From Sphingomonadaceae bacterium (GTDB taxonomy: Bacteria; Pseudomonadota; Alphaproteobacteria; Sphingomonadales; Sphingomonadaceae): a DNA stretch of 64,000 bases. The stretch covers positions 1 to 64,000 of the forward strand of contig JADZEQ010000002.1 of the NCBI GenBank assembly GCA_020850455.1. Reading direction: 5' to 3'. Under the pieces are notes generated by a model. That model searched no databases. It was not told the DNA's origin and saw nothing but the letters and a program-made list of their open reading frames with translations. Position 1 is the first letter of the stretch. The number at the start of each line of letters is the position of its first letter. Positions 28,669-39,515 of the stretch are shown piece after piece. Made by a program: the position numbers and the translations under genes.

Positions 28669-28802
28669 GGCGTGCTGGCACAGGCGAACGCCGCACCACA
28701 AGGTACAGGCTGAATCACGGCACAAGCCGCGCCTAGCGGTGATTTCGCCTTTGCCGCTTGTGCTTACTTTGCAAGCGACGCAAAAATCGCTAGTCGCTGG
28801 CC

Positions 28803-29474
28803 ATGACGGAAAATCATGCTGGTTCGCTCACCCGATCACTATTTCTCTATGCCATAATTTATGGCGGCATGGTGGTGCTGGGCGGCGTGCTCGGCAATAA
28901 ACAGGTCGCGCTCGGCCCCATGGCGGTGGAGGCGGGGATCTTCCCCTTTTTGACGCTGGTTGCGCTGTCGAGCGCGGTCGCCGAACTCCATGGACAATCC
29001 ACCGCAAACCGGCTGGTGCTGTGGGGTTTCATCCCCCTCATCCTTTCGATTTTGCTGACCCTGTTGGTGCTCAGCCTGCCCGCTGCCCCCGCGATGGAGG
29101 CGGCGCGGTTGGCGTCTTTTGAGATGATTTTGGGACAAAGCCCGCGGCTGATGGCGGCAGGCATCGTCGCCTATGGCACGTCGCAATTGCTGAACGTCAC
29201 CATCTTTGCCGCCTTGCGCGGGCGGCAGGCTGCGGGCGCACGCACGACATGGCTGGCGGTGCGCGGCGCGATTGCCAGCGCGCTGTCGCAAATCGTCGAT
29301 ACATTATTGTTCGTCACCATCGCCTTTTTGGGGGTTTTCCCCATCGGCCAATTATTGGCGGGGCAGATGCTGGCCAAGGTTGTGCTGTCGTTCGTCGCCA
29401 TCCCCTTCATCATCACCGGACTGGTGGCGCTGGGACGGCAGTTGGACAGCGGCAAGGGGGATTTCACGCTATGA
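28803..29474 (+). CDS. yhhQ: Queuosine precursor transporter (VUT/YhhQ family)
   Basis: [47 protein letters not shown]...[20 protein letters not shown]. Confidence 0.85.
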   Translation: MTENHAGSLTRSLFLYAIIYGGMVVLGGVLGNKQVALGPMAVEAGIFPFLTLVALSSAVAELHGQSTANRLVLWGFIPLILSILLTLLVLSLPAAPAMEAARLASFEMILGQSPRLMAAGIVAYGTSQLLNVTIFAALRGRQAAGARTTWLAVRGAIASALSQIVDTLLFVTIAFLGVFPIGQLLAGQMLAKVVLSFVAIPFIITGLVALGRQLDSGKGDFTL

Positions 29475-30364
29475 CCACGCCTGATCCAGCCCAAAAAGCC
29501 GAGATTTTGGCAGAGGCCCTCCCCTACCTCCAACGCTATGCCGGCAAGACCTTTGTTATCAAATATGGCGGCCATGCCATGGGCGACCCGACAGCGGCGG
29601 CCAATTTTGCGCGCGATGTCGTCTTGTTGAAACAGGTCGGCATTAACCCCGTCGTCGTCCATGGCGGCGGGCCGCAAATTGGCGCGATGCTTGGCAAATT
29701 GGGGGTCGAAAGCAATTTCGTCGATGGCCTGCGCGTTACCGATGCCGAAACCGCCAAGGTCGCCGAAATGGTGTTGTCGGGCGCGATCAACAAGGAAATC
29801 GTCGGCTGGATTGGCCAAGCGGGCGGGCGCGCCATTGGCCTGTCGGGCAAGGATGGCGGTTTGGTCCGCGCACACCCGATGCGCCGCATCCGCCGTGACC
29901 CCGACAGCAATATAGAGAAGAATATCGACCTCGGCTTTGTCGGCGAACCGGCGCGGGTCGACCGCAGTGTCATCGACACACAGGTTGCTGCAGGCTTCAT
30001 CCCCGTCATTGCGCCGATTGCGGGGGGGGAGGATGGTGCGACCTATAATATCAATGCCGACACGATGGCGGGTGCCATTGCCGCCGCATTGGGCGCGGCG
30101 CGACTGTTCCTGCTGACCGATGTGCCCGGTGTACTCGACAAAGAGGGCAATTTGATTTCGGATTTGACCCCTGACAAAATCGCGCGGCTGAAATCCGACG
30201 GCACGATTACCGGCGGCATGTTGCCCAAAATTGATACCTGCGTTTCGGCGGTGGTCGGCGGGGCGGAGGCTGCGGTCATTTTGGACGGGCGGGTGGCGCA
30301 TGTCGTGCTGCTCGAAATCTTCACCCAGGCGGGCGCGGGCACTTTGGTGCGCAAGCCCGGTTAA
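29471..30364 (+). CDS. argB: Acetylglutamate kinase
   Basis: [25 protein letters not shown]...[18 protein letters not shown] overlap with yhhQ. Confidence 0.95.
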   Translation: MTTPDPAQKAEILAEALPYLQRYAGKTFVIKYGGHAMGDPTAAANFARDVVLLKQVGINPVVVHGGGPQIGAMLGKLGVESNFVDGLRVTDAETAKVAEMVLSGAINKEIVGWIGQAGGRAIGLSGKDGGLVRAHPMRRIRRDPDSNIEKNIDLGFVGEPARVDRSVIDTQVAAGFIPVIAPIAGGEDGATYNINADTMAGAIAAALGAARLFLLTDVPGVLDKEGNLISDLTPDKIARLKSDGTITGGMLPKIDTCVSAVVGGAEAAVILDGRVAHVVLLEIFTQAGAGTLVRKPG

Positions 30365-30375
30365 AGGATAACCCC

Positions 30376-30681
30376 ATGCTGTTACTTTCCTTTCTGCAGG
30401 CGATTGGGATCATCCTGCAGGTGGCATCGACCATCATCATTGTGCAGGCGATCCTGTCCTACATGGTCGCATTCAACGTCATTTCGCTGTCGAATGATAC
30501 ATTTCGCGCGATCTGGACATCGCTCGATAAATTGACCGAACCGCTCTATCGCCCGATCCGGCGAATCTTGCCGGACATGGGGGCGCTCGACCTGTCGCCG
30601 CTCGTCGTTCTGGCCATCATCCAGATATTGCGTGGCCCGGTGCTCGGCTATTTCACCTACCTCGCCTATAATATGATGTGA
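30376..30681 (+). CDS. YggT family membrane protein
   Basis: [15 protein letters not shown]...[33 protein letters not shown]. Confidence 0.92.
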   Translation: MLLLSFLQAIGIILQVASTIIIVQAILSYMVAFNVISLSNDTFRAIWTSLDKLTEPLYRPIRRILPDMGALDLSPLVVLAIIQILRGPVLGYFTYLAYNMM

Positions 30682-30691
30682 TGGGGCGGAA

Positions 30692-31618
30692 ATGACGACC
30701 GCCAGCGCACACATCATCGATGGCAAAGCCTTTGCAGCGGCGCTGCGCCGCCGTGTCGCCGTGGCGGCGGCAGATTTTGCCGCGCGCAGCGGACGGCCAG
30801 CGGGGCTCGCCGTTGTCTTGGTCGGCGATGACCCGGCAAGCCATGTTTATGTGGCGAGCAAGGCCAAACAGACACTCGAAGCCGGAATGGCGAGCTTTGA
30901 GCATCGCCTGCCCGCAGATGTGGATGAAGCCAGCCTGCTCGCCCTGATCGACCGGTTGAACGGCGATGATGCGGTCGATGGTATTTTGGTGCAATTGCCA
31001 CTGCCCGCGCAGATTGACGAAGCGCGCATTTTGACGCGGATTGACCCGGACAAGGATGTCGATGGCTTTCACCCGGTCAATGTCGGACGGCTGGCAACGG
31101 GGCTTCATGGCTTTGTCCCCTGCACCCCGCTTGGCTGTTTATTGCTGCTGCGCGATGTGCTGGGCGATGTCGCGGGCAAGGATGCCATCGTCATCGGGCG
31201 GAGCAATATCGTCGGCAAGCCGATGGCCGCCTTGCTGACCAATGCCAGCGCCACCGTCACCATCGCGCATAGCCGCACCCGCGATTTGGCCGAAAAATGC
31301 CGCGCGGCGGACATCATCGTCGCCGCGGTTGGCCGGCCGCATTTTGTCCCGGCCGATTGGGTAAAGCCGGGGGCCACCGTCATCGATGTGGGCATCAACC
31401 GCATCCCCGCCCCTGAAAAGGGCGAAGGCAAGACACGGCTGGTCGGCGATGTCGATTTTGCGGGCGTCGCCGGGGTGGCGGGCGCCGTTACCCCCGTGCC
31501 GGGCGGGGTCGGGCCAATGACCATCGCCTGCCTGTTGCGCAATACGATTGTCGCGGCACACCGTCGCTGCGGATTGGCGCTCGACCTCGACACGCTCGAC
31601 CGAGAGGCGAAAGCATAG
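30692..31618 (+). CDS. folD: Bifunctional methylenetetrahydrofolate dehydrogenase/methenyltetrahydrofolate cyclohydrolase
   Basis: [66 protein letters not shown]. Confidence 0.96.
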   Translation: MTTASAHIIDGKAFAAALRRRVAVAAADFAARSGRPAGLAVVLVGDDPASHVYVASKAKQTLEAGMASFEHRLPADVDEASLLALIDRLNGDDAVDGILVQLPLPAQIDEARILTRIDPDKDVDGFHPVNVGRLATGLHGFVPCTPLGCLLLLRDVLGDVAGKDAIVIGRSNIVGKPMAALLTNASATVTIAHSRTRDLAEKCRAADIIVAAVGRPHFVPADWVKPGATVIDVGINRIPAPEKGEGKTRLVGDVDFAGVAGVAGAVTPVPGGVGPMTIACLLRNTIVAAHRRCGLALDLDTLDREAKA

Positions 31619-31625
31619 GCTCTAT

Positions 31626-32252
31626 ATGATCGACCTGTTTATTTCCGCCTTTGTCACCCTGTTCGTCGTCATCGATCCGCCGGGCTGCGCGCCAATTTAT
31701 GCCAGCCTGTCAAGCGGGGCGAGCGATGCCCAGCGCCGTTCGATGGCGATCCGCGCCGTGCTGATCGCCGGGGGCATATTATTCTTTTTCGCGATGTTCG
31801 GCGAAGCCTTGCTCAGCTTTTTGCACATCGACCTCGACAGTTTTCGCATTGCGGGCGGCATCATGCTGTTCATCATCGCGGTCGATATGGTTTTTGAACG
31901 GCGCACCGAACGCCGCCATGACCGCGCCGAACGCATCCGCGCCACGCCAGAGGTGGAGGATGTGTCGGTATTCCCGATGGCGATGCCGATGATTGCCGGG
32001 CCGGGTTCGATTGCATCGGTCATGCTGCTCGTCGCGCAGAGCGACGGCCTGCCGCGCGCCATGGTGATTTTCGGCGCGCTGGTCCTCGTCCTCCTGCTGA
32101 CACTGGCGGCATTATTGCTCGCCGCGCCGATGATGAAGGTCATCGGGGCCAAGGCCGAAACGGTGGTGACACGCCTGCTCGGCGTATTGCTCGCCGCACT
32201 TGCCGCGCAATTTGTTATCGACGGACTAAAGGCGAGTTTCGTCAGCCTGTAA
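31626..32252 (+). CDS. MarC family protein
   Basis: MIDLFISAFVTLFVVIDPPGCAPIYASL...MPMIAGPGSIASVMLL. Confidence 0.92.
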   Translation: MIDLFISAFVTLFVVIDPPGCAPIYASLSSGASDAQRRSMAIRAVLIAGGILFFFAMFGEALLSFLHIDLDSFRIAGGIMLFIIAVDMVFERRTERRHDRAERIRATPEVEDVSVFPMAMPMIAGPGSIASVMLLVAQSDGLPRAMVIFGALVLVLLLTLAALLLAAPMMKVIGAKAETVVTRLLGVLLAALAAQFVIDGLKASFVSL

Positions 32253-32258
32253 CGCGCC

Positions 32259-32921
32259 TCAGCTTTGTTCGACGGGGACGATGCGGATTTCGACCCGACG
32301 GTTGCAGGCATAGCCCGCGTCGCTGGTTTCCGCGCATTTGGGCTGGCTTTCGCCATAGCCGTGTGTCGCCATGCGCACCGACTGCACCCCTTGTCGGGCC
32401 AGATAATCGGCGACCGCGCCGGCGCGCCGTTCGGACAGCCCCTGATTATAAAAGTCGGTGCCGCGTGTGTCGGTGTGCCCCAAAATGTCGATGCTGGTGC
32501 TGGGGTAATCGCGCAGCGTCCCGGCAACCTGATTCAGCGTCGATTGAAACTGCGGTGAAATCGCCGCGCTGTCATAAGCAAAGGTGACATCGCCCGGCAT
32601 GTTGAGCACCAATTGGTCGCCCTGCCGTTCCACCTCCACCCCGGTTCCCGCGGTCTGGCGGCGCAACTGCGCCTCTTGCCGGTCCATATAATGACCGATG
32701 CCCGCGCCCGCGACCGCGCCAATCCCCGCGCCCAAAATGCGTTCGGTACGGTCATGCCGTCCGCCGACGATATCGCCGAGCAGATAGCCACCCGCCGCGC
32801 CCAATACCCCGCCAATCGCCGCACGCGACAGGCGCTGGTTGCCGGTTTCGGGGTTGGTGACGCAGGCGGCGGTGCTCAGCAGCAAGCCGGTGGCGGCGGT
32901 AAGGCCAAGAAATGAACGCAT
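32259..32921 (-). CDS. OmpA-family outer-membrane lipoprotein
   Basis: Signal MRSFLGLTAATGLLLSTAAC, glycine-zipper region, C-terminal STSIDILGHTDTRGTDFYNQGLSERRAGAVADYL. Confidence 0.92.
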   Translation of the reverse strand: MRSFLGLTAATGLLLSTAACVTNPETGNQRLSRAAIGGVLGAAGGYLLGDIVGGRHDRTERILGAGIGAVAGAGIGHYMDRQEAQLRRQTAGTGVEVERQGDQLVLNMPGDVTFAYDSAAISPQFQSTLNQVAGTLRDYPSTSIDILGHTDTRGTDFYNQGLSERRAGAVADYLARQGVQSVRMATHGYGESQPKCAETSDAGYACNRRVEIRIVPVEQS

Positions 32922-33009
32922 GGCAATTTCCTTTCGGTTTGGAATGTGCCCACCCCGCCCTGAACGCACGATGAAACCCGCGCAAGACAAGCGATATTGT
33001 CATTATGGA

Positions 33010-33056
33010 AAGTTTGCTTGACATATCTGACGAATCATGACAAGTTTGCTTTACAT
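33010..33056. promoter_or_regulatory. 15-bp direct repeat AAGTTTGCTTKACAT (14/15, 32-bp period) upstream of the membrane protein/XRE pair
   Basis: AAGTTTGCTTGACAT at 33010-33024 and AAGTTTGCTTTACAT at 33042-33056. Confidence 0.6.
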
Positions 33057-33096
33057 GAAGGGTGGTGTGCATATGCCGCCTGAAGATGGAGGCCCT

Positions 33097-33522
33097 ATGT
33101 CACGCAGCAACCGCAACCCTGCCTATCGCCGCTATATGTGGCGCAGCCTGCTTATCTCCACCGCCTATATCGCCACCATATTGCTTGCCGTCTGGGCGAT
33201 CCCCGACAATGCGCCAACCGCACCTGCCTATCTGCCCTTTGCCCTGCTGCCCGGCATCATCATTGGCGGCTGGGTCTGGGCGATGGCGCGGCTGCTCGTC
33301 GAATTGCAGGATGAATATCTGCGCTTTTTGGAGGTGCAAAAGATATTGGTCGCCACCGGCGTCACCTTGGCATGGACCGGCGCATGGGGGGTGGCAGAAT
33401 TATTTCTGCCGCACTTGCCCAAAGTGCCGGTCTTCTTTGTCTTTCCGGCCTGGTGCCTCGGCCTCGTGGTCGGGCAATTGGTCGTGCGCATCCGCTTTGG
33501 TGCGGACGGGGGGTGCCCATGA
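33097..33522 (+). CDS. Small integral membrane protein, function unknown
   Basis: MSRSNRNPAYRRYMWRSLLISTAYIATILL... with about four hydrophobic segments; ATGA overlap with the XRE gene. Confidence 0.7.
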   Translation: MSRSNRNPAYRRYMWRSLLISTAYIATILLAVWAIPDNAPTAPAYLPFALLPGIIIGGWVWAMARLLVELQDEYLRFLEVQKILVATGVTLAWTGAWGVAELFLPHLPKVPVFFVFPAWCLGLVVGQLVVRIRFGADGGCP

Positions 33523-33710
33523 ACAACCGGTTGAAAGTGCTGCGCGCCGAACGCGACTGGAGCCAGCAGCATCTGGCCGATGCGCTGGGGGTTTCGCGGC
33601 AGAGCGTCAATGCGATTGAAACCGGGCGCTTTGACCCATCCCTCCCCCTCGCCTTTCGGATTGCCGATATTTTTGCATTGCCGATCGAACAAATTTTCCT
33701 GCGCGATTGA
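33519..33710 (+). CDS. XRE-family helix-turn-helix transcriptional regulator
   Basis: MNNRLKVLRAERDWSQQHLADALGVSRQSVNAIETGRFDPSLPLAFRIADIFALPIEQIF. Confidence 0.92.
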   Translation: MNNRLKVLRAERDWSQQHLADALGVSRQSVNAIETGRFDPSLPLAFRIADIFALPIEQIFLRD

Positions 33711-33762
33711 GCGCAACCCCAACCCAAAATCAGCCCATCATTTTTTGTAAGAGGAGAAGATC

Positions 33763-34680
33763 ATGCGATTTTTCGCCCCCGCCGCGCTTGCGCTAAGCTG
33801 TCTTTTGGCGAGCCCCAGCCCATTACTGGCGCAGACCAGCAGCCATGCTGCGCCCAGCGATGCCGCCCAGCGCCAATATCCGCATATCCGCACCACGCTC
33901 CATGGCGCGAACGGACCGCTCATCATCCTCATCCCCGGCATGTCCACCCCCGGCGCGGTGTGGGATGACAGCGTCACCCGCCTGTCACCCAGCCACCGCC
34001 TTCTGGTGGTCGAAGTGCGCGGCTTTGATGGCGAACGCGGCACGGTGAATGAGGCGGCGGGGCTGATCGAAGGTATCGTTACCGACCTCTCCACCGACCT
34101 TCGCGCGCGCAATTTGGGGCCGGCGACGATCGTCGGGCATAGTTTTGGCGGGTTAGTCGCGATGCATTTCGCGCTGAGCCATGCTGACCAGACCAACCGC
34201 TTGCTGATCGTCGATGCCCTGCCCTTTTTCGGCACCGTCATCCGCCCCGATGCCAGCGTGGAAAATATCGCGCCGCAGGCGAGCCGGATGCATGATGGCA
34301 TAATCGCCAATGCAGATGCGATGCGCGCGGCCGGCGCGCGCGGCGTTGCGCAGGGTGTGGTCGGCCAATGGTCGGTGGGGCAGGATAATGCCACCCGTAT
34401 CGCCAATTGGGCCATGCGCGCCGAACCCAATGTCGTGGCACAGGCGATGATGGAAGATATGCAGTCTGACCTGCGCCCCGACATCGCGCGCATCCATGTG
34501 CCGATGACCGTCCTATATCAGGCTGAGGGGAATCCCGAACTGGCCCGCGCGCGATACAGCGCCGATTATGCGGCCAATCCAGCGGTGCATCTGGTGCCCG
34601 TCACCCGCACCGCCCATTTCATCATGCTCGACCGACCCGATGCCTTTGATGCTGAATTGGCAGCAATTTTGGCGCGTTGA
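33763..34680 (+). CDS. Secreted alpha/beta hydrolase
   Basis: Signal peptide; LIILIPGMSTPGAVWDD; GHSFGG nucleophile elbow; C-terminal TRTAHFIMLDRPDAF. Confidence 0.9.
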   Translation: MRFFAPAALALSCLLASPSPLLAQTSSHAAPSDAAQRQYPHIRTTLHGANGPLIILIPGMSTPGAVWDDSVTRLSPSHRLLVVEVRGFDGERGTVNEAAGLIEGIVTDLSTDLRARNLGPATIVGHSFGGLVAMHFALSHADQTNRLLIVDALPFFGTVIRPDASVENIAPQASRMHDGIIANADAMRAAGARGVAQGVVGQWSVGQDNATRIANWAMRAEPNVVAQAMMEDMQSDLRPDIARIHVPMTVLYQAEGNPELARARYSADYAANPAVHLVPVTRTAHFIMLDRPDAFDAELAAILAR

Positions 34681-34750
34681 GCGGCGAGGAACGGGGGTGA
34701 GGGGCGATTTGATTTGGGTGGCGGGGCTGGGCGGGTTATAGCATCCGCCC

Positions 34751-35623
34751 ATGTCCACCACCTATACGCTCGATACCGCGACCAGCCGCGCCAACCCGAC
34801 CCCCGCCCCGATGAAGCGGCTGACCGTCCCCGCCATCATGGGGCACAAGGCCGATGGCGTGACCAAGGAACCCTTGGTCATGCTGACCGCTTATACCGCA
34901 CGGATGGCCCAATTGCTCGACACCCATTGCGACATGCTGCTCGTCGGTGATTCGCTGGGTCAGGTTATTTACGGCCTGCCATCGACCATCCCGGTCACCA
35001 TCGAGATGATGGCCGCGCATGGGGCAGCTGTGGTGCGCGGGTCGTACCACAGCCTCGTCATCGTCGACATGCCCTTTGGCAGCTATGAGGGGTCACCCGA
35101 ACAGGCCTTCGCCAGCGCCAGCCGCCTGATGAAGGAATCGGGTTGCGCCGCCGTCAAGCTGGAGGGAGGGGAGGCGATGGCCGAAACCATCGGCTTTTTA
35201 TCGCGGCGCGGCATACCGGTGATGGCGCACATCGGCCTCACCCCCCAAGCGGTCAATGCGCTCGGCGGTTATGGTGCGCGCGGGCGCAGCGCAGCCGAAG
35301 AGGCCAAGATTTTGGCCGATGCGCGCGCGGTCGCCGATGCCGGGGCCTTTGCGCTCGTCGTCGAAGGGGTGCTCGAACATATTGCAGATGCGGTAACCGC
35401 GGCTGTCCCCATCCCCACCATCGGCATCGGCGCGTCGGCCAAATGCGACGGGCAGGTTCTGGTGACAGAGGATATGCTCGGCATGTTCGAACGCGTTCCG
35501 CGCTTCGTCAAACGCTATGCCGATATGGCCGGGCTGATCGGCGATACGGCACAGGCCTATGCGGCGGAAGTCAGGTCGCGTTCATTCCCCACCGTAGAAC
35601 AAATGTATCAACGCAAGGCTTGA
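34751..35623 (+). CDS. panB: 3-methyl-2-oxobutanoate hydroxymethyltransferase
   Basis: [57 protein letters not shown]...[15 protein letters not shown]. Confidence 0.96.
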   Translation: MSTTYTLDTATSRANPTPAPMKRLTVPAIMGHKADGVTKEPLVMLTAYTARMAQLLDTHCDMLLVGDSLGQVIYGLPSTIPVTIEMMAAHGAAVVRGSYHSLVIVDMPFGSYEGSPEQAFASASRLMKESGCAAVKLEGGEAMAETIGFLSRRGIPVMAHIGLTPQAVNALGGYGARGRSAAEEAKILADARAVADAGAFALVVEGVLEHIADAVTAAVPIPTIGIGASAKCDGQVLVTEDMLGMFERVPRFVKRYADMAGLIGDTAQAYAAEVRSRSFPTVEQMYQRKA

Positions 35624-35707
35624 ATGGCATGGGGCAACGCGATGCTTGGCGTTTGCCCTTTGCATGGCTAAGGGAATGGCGCGCGCCGCTGGCGCAGCAA
35701 TATAGGA

Positions 35708-36484
35708 TTGGATGGAAATTTGGCGCTGAGTCCTACTGACGGCGAAACCTTCATGCGCGAAGTCGATGATGCGGTGCGCGCCGATTTTTTTGAACGATTT
35801 TTCCGCAACTATGGCAAATTGACGCTGGCGGTCATCGTCGCCGCCTTGCTGGCCCTCGGCGGGTGGCTTTATTGGCGCCACCATGAACAAACGGTCGCCG
35901 ATGCCAATGGCCGTGCGTACAGCGCGGTCATCGACGCGCTGGCCAATAATCGCCCGCGCGCCGCCGCCAATGCCGCCGAAGCGATCGCCAAGGGGGATAG
36001 CCCCGCCTATCGCGTGCTCGCCCGCATGGCACAGGGCGCCGCGGCAGAGGTGGAGGGGAATGCCACACTGGCAGCGCAGCGATATGCCGCTGCGGCCAAT
36101 GACCTCGACGCCCCGCCAGCGATGCGGCAAACCGCCTTGTTACGTGAGGTTTTGCTGCAATTTGATACGCTGGCACCCGATGCGGTGATCGCGCGCCTGT
36201 CGAGCGTGGTGGCCGACAATGCCAGCCCCGCCTTTCCAGCGGCGGCAGAATTGACCGCATTGGCCCAAGTGAAAAAAAATAACCGTACGGCGGCCATTGC
36301 GCTTTACCGGCGGATCGCAGCGCACAGCGCCGCGACCCCATCGCTCAAGCGCCGCGCGAACCAGATGGTCGCCAATCTGGGGGCGCAGACCAATGCCCCG
36401 GCGACCCGCCCTGCTGCGGCCGCCACAGCTGCTGCGCGCCCCGCTGCACCCGCTGCTGCTGCGCCCGCGGCCCCAGCCCGCTAA
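35708..36484 (+). CDS. YfgM-like tetratricopeptide-repeat membrane protein
   Basis: FFRNYGKLTLAVIVAALLALGGWLYWRHHEQ TM anchor followed by helical repeats and an Ala/Pro-rich tail; located upstream of bamB-der. Start uncertain. Confidence 0.75.
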   Translation: MDGNLALSPTDGETFMREVDDAVRADFFERFFRNYGKLTLAVIVAALLALGGWLYWRHHEQTVADANGRAYSAVIDALANNRPRAAANAAEAIAKGDSPAYRVLARMAQGAAAEVEGNATLAAQRYAAAANDLDAPPAMRQTALLREVLLQFDTLAPDAVIARLSSVVADNASPAFPAAAELTALAQVKKNNRTAAIALYRRIAAHSAATPSLKRRANQMVANLGAQTNAPATRPAAAATAAARPAAPAAAAPAAPAR

Positions 36485-36505
36485 GCCCGATTTCAGGAAG
36501 AGAGA

Positions 36506-37852
36506 ATGTCGATGCAAATAAAGCATAAGTTGGGCAGCCAAATCCTCCTCAGCACGGTGATCGCAATGGCGCTGGCCGGTTGCGGCGTCTTTAAGGGTGG
36601 GGATGGCCCGCGCACACCCACCGTCGGCAATCGCGAATCCATATTGGGCAATGCACAGCAATTGGCGGTCGATCCGACGACGGCGGGGATGGAAGTGGTG
36701 CTGCCCGGCGCGGTCACCAACGCTGACTGGACGCAACCGGGCGGCAATGCATCCAAGTCGATGGGCCATATCGCGCTCGGCGCAAGTTTGGCAGAGGCAT
36801 GGCGCGGGCAAATTTCGGGCGGCACCAGCCGTGCGCGGCTGGCCAGCGCCCCGGTGATCGGCGGTGGCAGCCTGTTCGTCATCGATACCGAGGGGCGGGT
36901 CAACGCCTTTGATGCGGCGACCGGCGCACGCCGCTGGGCGACCGTCGTTGGCGACACGACACGCGACGGGCAGCGCGCGCGCTTTGGCGGTGGGGTCAGC
37001 GTCGATGGCCCGATCGTCTATGCCGCAACCGGCCTTGGCGACGTCGCGGCGCTGGATGCGGCAACCGGCGCGGTGCGCTGGACGGTGCGCCCCGGCGGGC
37101 CGCTGCGCGGGGCACCGACAATCGCCTTTGGCAATGTCTTTGTGATGGCGCAGGATAATCAGATTTTTGCGTTGCGCGCCAGCGACGGCAATATCGAATG
37201 GCAGGAAGCGGGCACATTGGCCCCGGGCAGCGTTTTTGGCGCTGCCGCCCCGGCGGCTGGTCAGGCGACGATCATCGCCGGATATTCGAGCGGGGAATTA
37301 AACGCCTATCGTTATGAAAATGGCCGCGCATTGTGGAATGATGCGCTCGCCCGCACCAGCGCAGCGGCGACGGTTTCGACCTTGTCGGACATTGATGCAG
37401 ACCCGATCATCGACCGTGGCCGGGTATATGCCATTGGTCAGGGTGGGCGCATGGCCGCCTATGAATTGCTGACCGGCCAGCGCATCTGGGAAATGAATAT
37501 CGGCGGCATATCCACGCCGTGGGTGGCGGGCGAATGGGTGTTCGTCGCCACCAATGATGCGCGCGTTTTCTGCATTGCGCGCACCACCGGGCGCATCCGC
37601 TGGATCGGCCAATTGCCGCAATTCAAGGATGCCGACGACCGCCAAGGGGCGATCCGCTGGACTGGCCCGCTGCTCGCGGGCGGGCGGCTCATCCTTGTCA
37701 GTTCGGACGGACGGATGGCGCAGCTTAACCCTGCTGACGGCGCGATCCAGTCCATCACCCCGATTTCGGGGCCAACCCGGCTGCCGCCGGTTGTCGCCAA
37801 TGGCATGCTCTATATCTTGGATGATAGCGGGCGCATCACCGCCTGGCGATGA
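36506..37852 (+). CDS. bamB: Outer-membrane assembly PQQ-like beta-propeller lipoprotein BamB
   Basis: Lipobox LAGCGVF; repeated propeller motifs (GGGSLFVIDTEGRVNAFDAATGARRWAT...); adjacent to der. Confidence 0.88.
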   Translation: MSMQIKHKLGSQILLSTVIAMALAGCGVFKGGDGPRTPTVGNRESILGNAQQLAVDPTTAGMEVVLPGAVTNADWTQPGGNASKSMGHIALGASLAEAWRGQISGGTSRARLASAPVIGGGSLFVIDTEGRVNAFDAATGARRWATVVGDTTRDGQRARFGGGVSVDGPIVYAATGLGDVAALDAATGAVRWTVRPGGPLRGAPTIAFGNVFVMAQDNQIFALRASDGNIEWQEAGTLAPGSVFGAAAPAAGQATIIAGYSSGELNAYRYENGRALWNDALARTSAAATVSTLSDIDADPIIDRGRVYAIGQGGRMAAYELLTGQRIWEMNIGGISTPWVAGEWVFVATNDARVFCIARTTGRIRWIGQLPQFKDADDRQGAIRWTGPLLAGGRLILVSSDGRMAQLNPADGAIQSITPISGPTRLPPVVANGMLYILDDSGRITAWR

Positions 37853-39432
37853 GACCGCCAACGCTCGCCATTATCGGACGACCCAATGTCGGCAAATCCA
37901 CCCTGTTCAATCGCTTGGTGGGTAAAAAGCTGGCGCTGGTCGATGACCGTCCGGGGGTAACCCGCGACCGGCGGGAGGGGGATGCGAATCTGCTCGGCCT
38001 CGAATTTCGGGTCATCGACACAGCAGGCTTTGAAGAAGATGATGCGGCAACGCTGCCGGGGCGGATGCGCGCACAAACCGAAGCAGCGGTGCAGGCGGCG
38101 GATGCCGCGCTGTTCCTGGTCGATGCGCGCGCCGGGATTACCCCGCTCGATGCCGAAATCGGACGCTGGCTGCGCGATGCCGACACGCCGATCATCCTTG
38201 TCGCCAACAAGGCGGAGGGGCGCGAGGGCGCGGCCGGCGTTTCGGAGGCGTGGAGCCTGGGCTTTGGCGAACCTTTTGGCATTTCGGCTGAACATGGGGA
38301 GGGTATGGTCGATTTGTTCGACGCGCTGCGCCCACACCTCGAACGCGATGCAACCGCCGATGATGGGGAGGAGGATGACGCCCCCGACGCCCCGCTCAAA
38401 CTGGCGATCGTGGGGCGACCCAATGCCGGCAAATCGACCCTTATCAACAAGATTTTGGGCGAAGACCGGCTGATTACCGGGCCGGAGGCGGGGATTACCC
38501 GCGATTCCATCTCCATCGACTGGCAATGGCGTGATAGCGACGGAAGCGAGCGTGCGGTGCGCCTTATCGACACGGCCGGGATGCGCAAGCGCGCCAAGGT
38601 GCAGGACAAGCTCGAAAAATTATCGGTGGCCGACGCGCTCCATTCGATCGCCTTTGCCGAAGTCGTCCTACTGTTGCTCGATGCCACCTTGGGGCTGGAG
38701 GCGCAGGATTTGCGCATCGCCGACCGCGTGCTGGATGAGGGGCGCGCGCTCATCATCGCGCTCAACAAATGGGATGTCGCGGACGAAGGATCGGCGCTCT
38801 ATCAAGGGGTGCGCGCCGCGCTCGACGAAGGTCTGGCACAGGTGCGCGGTGTTCCCCTGCTCACCATTTCGGGGGCGACCGGCAAGGGGGTCGACAATCT
38901 GATCGATGCGGCCTTCACGCTGCGCGAACAATGGTCGCGCCGGGTGCCGACCGCCGCACTCAACCGCTGGTTCGAAGCGGCAAAGGATGCCAATCCGCCC
39001 CCCGCGCCCAAGGGGCAACGGATCAAGCTGCGCTATATTACGCAGGCGCGTAACCGCCCGCCGACCTTTATCGTTTTTGGCAATCGCACCGATTTATTGC
39101 CCGAAAGCTACCGCCGTTATCTGGTCAACGGACTACGCCGGACGCTGGATTTTGGCGCGGTGCCGGTGCGCCTGACCTTTCGCGGCAGTGCCAACCCTTA
39201 TGGCGAAGCGGCACGCAAGTCGGCCGCGCGGGTTGCCGACCGTCCGACCACCCGCCGCGCGCCGCGCGCCACCGCGCCCGATGGCGATGCACCAAAGCCG
39301 CGCCGACGGCCCGCGCGCTCATCCGGTGCGGCGCCCAGCCGCGATACCAATCGAGATGATGGCGGGAAAAGCGGCGCTAAGAATGGCCCCAAGCGTGGTG
39401 GACGGGGCAGCCCCCCCAAAGCGCGCAGGTAA
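37849..39432 (+). CDS. der: Ribosome biogenesis GTPase Der
   Basis: Two GTPase domains: IGRPNVGKSTLFNRLVGKKLALVDDRPGVTRDR and VGRPNAGKSTLINKILGEDRLITGPEAGITRD; C-terminal KH-like domain. Confidence 0.96.
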   Translation: MRPPTLAIIGRPNVGKSTLFNRLVGKKLALVDDRPGVTRDRREGDANLLGLEFRVIDTAGFEEDDAATLPGRMRAQTEAAVQAADAALFLVDARAGITPLDAEIGRWLRDADTPIILVANKAEGREGAAGVSEAWSLGFGEPFGISAEHGEGMVDLFDALRPHLERDATADDGEEDDAPDAPLKLAIVGRPNAGKSTLINKILGEDRLITGPEAGITRDSISIDWQWRDSDGSERAVRLIDTAGMRKRAKVQDKLEKLSVADALHSIAFAEVVLLLLDATLGLEAQDLRIADRVLDEGRALIIALNKWDVADEGSALYQGVRAALDEGLAQVRGVPLLTISGATGKGVDNLIDAAFTLREQWSRRVPTAALNRWFEAAKDANPPPAPKGQRIKLRYITQARNRPPTFIVFGNRTDLLPESYRRYLVNGLRRTLDFGAVPVRLTFRGSANPYGEAARKSAARVADRPTTRRAPRATAPDGDAPKPRRRPARSSGAAPSRDTNRDDGGKSGAKNGPKRGGRGSPPKARR

Positions 39433-39515
39433 CAAAGTTTTTACCGGCTGGCGTCTATTTATCGCGCATGGGATCGTTCACGCCCCGGGCCGGGCGCAGA
39501 CGTTAGAGATTGTCG

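Noticed and set aside
28720-28802. Known preQ1 riboswitch upstream of yhhQ
   Set aside because: No recognisable preQ1-I/II/III core by eye; kept only as a leader to test.
29171-30301. 376-aa - strand ORF antisense to argB/yhhQ
   Set aside because: No recognisable domain; overlaps two confidently identified genes.
31697-32527. 276-aa - strand ORF across marC and the OmpA-family gene
   Set aside because: Overlaps two clear genes; Ala/Ser/Arg/Met-rich shadow translation.
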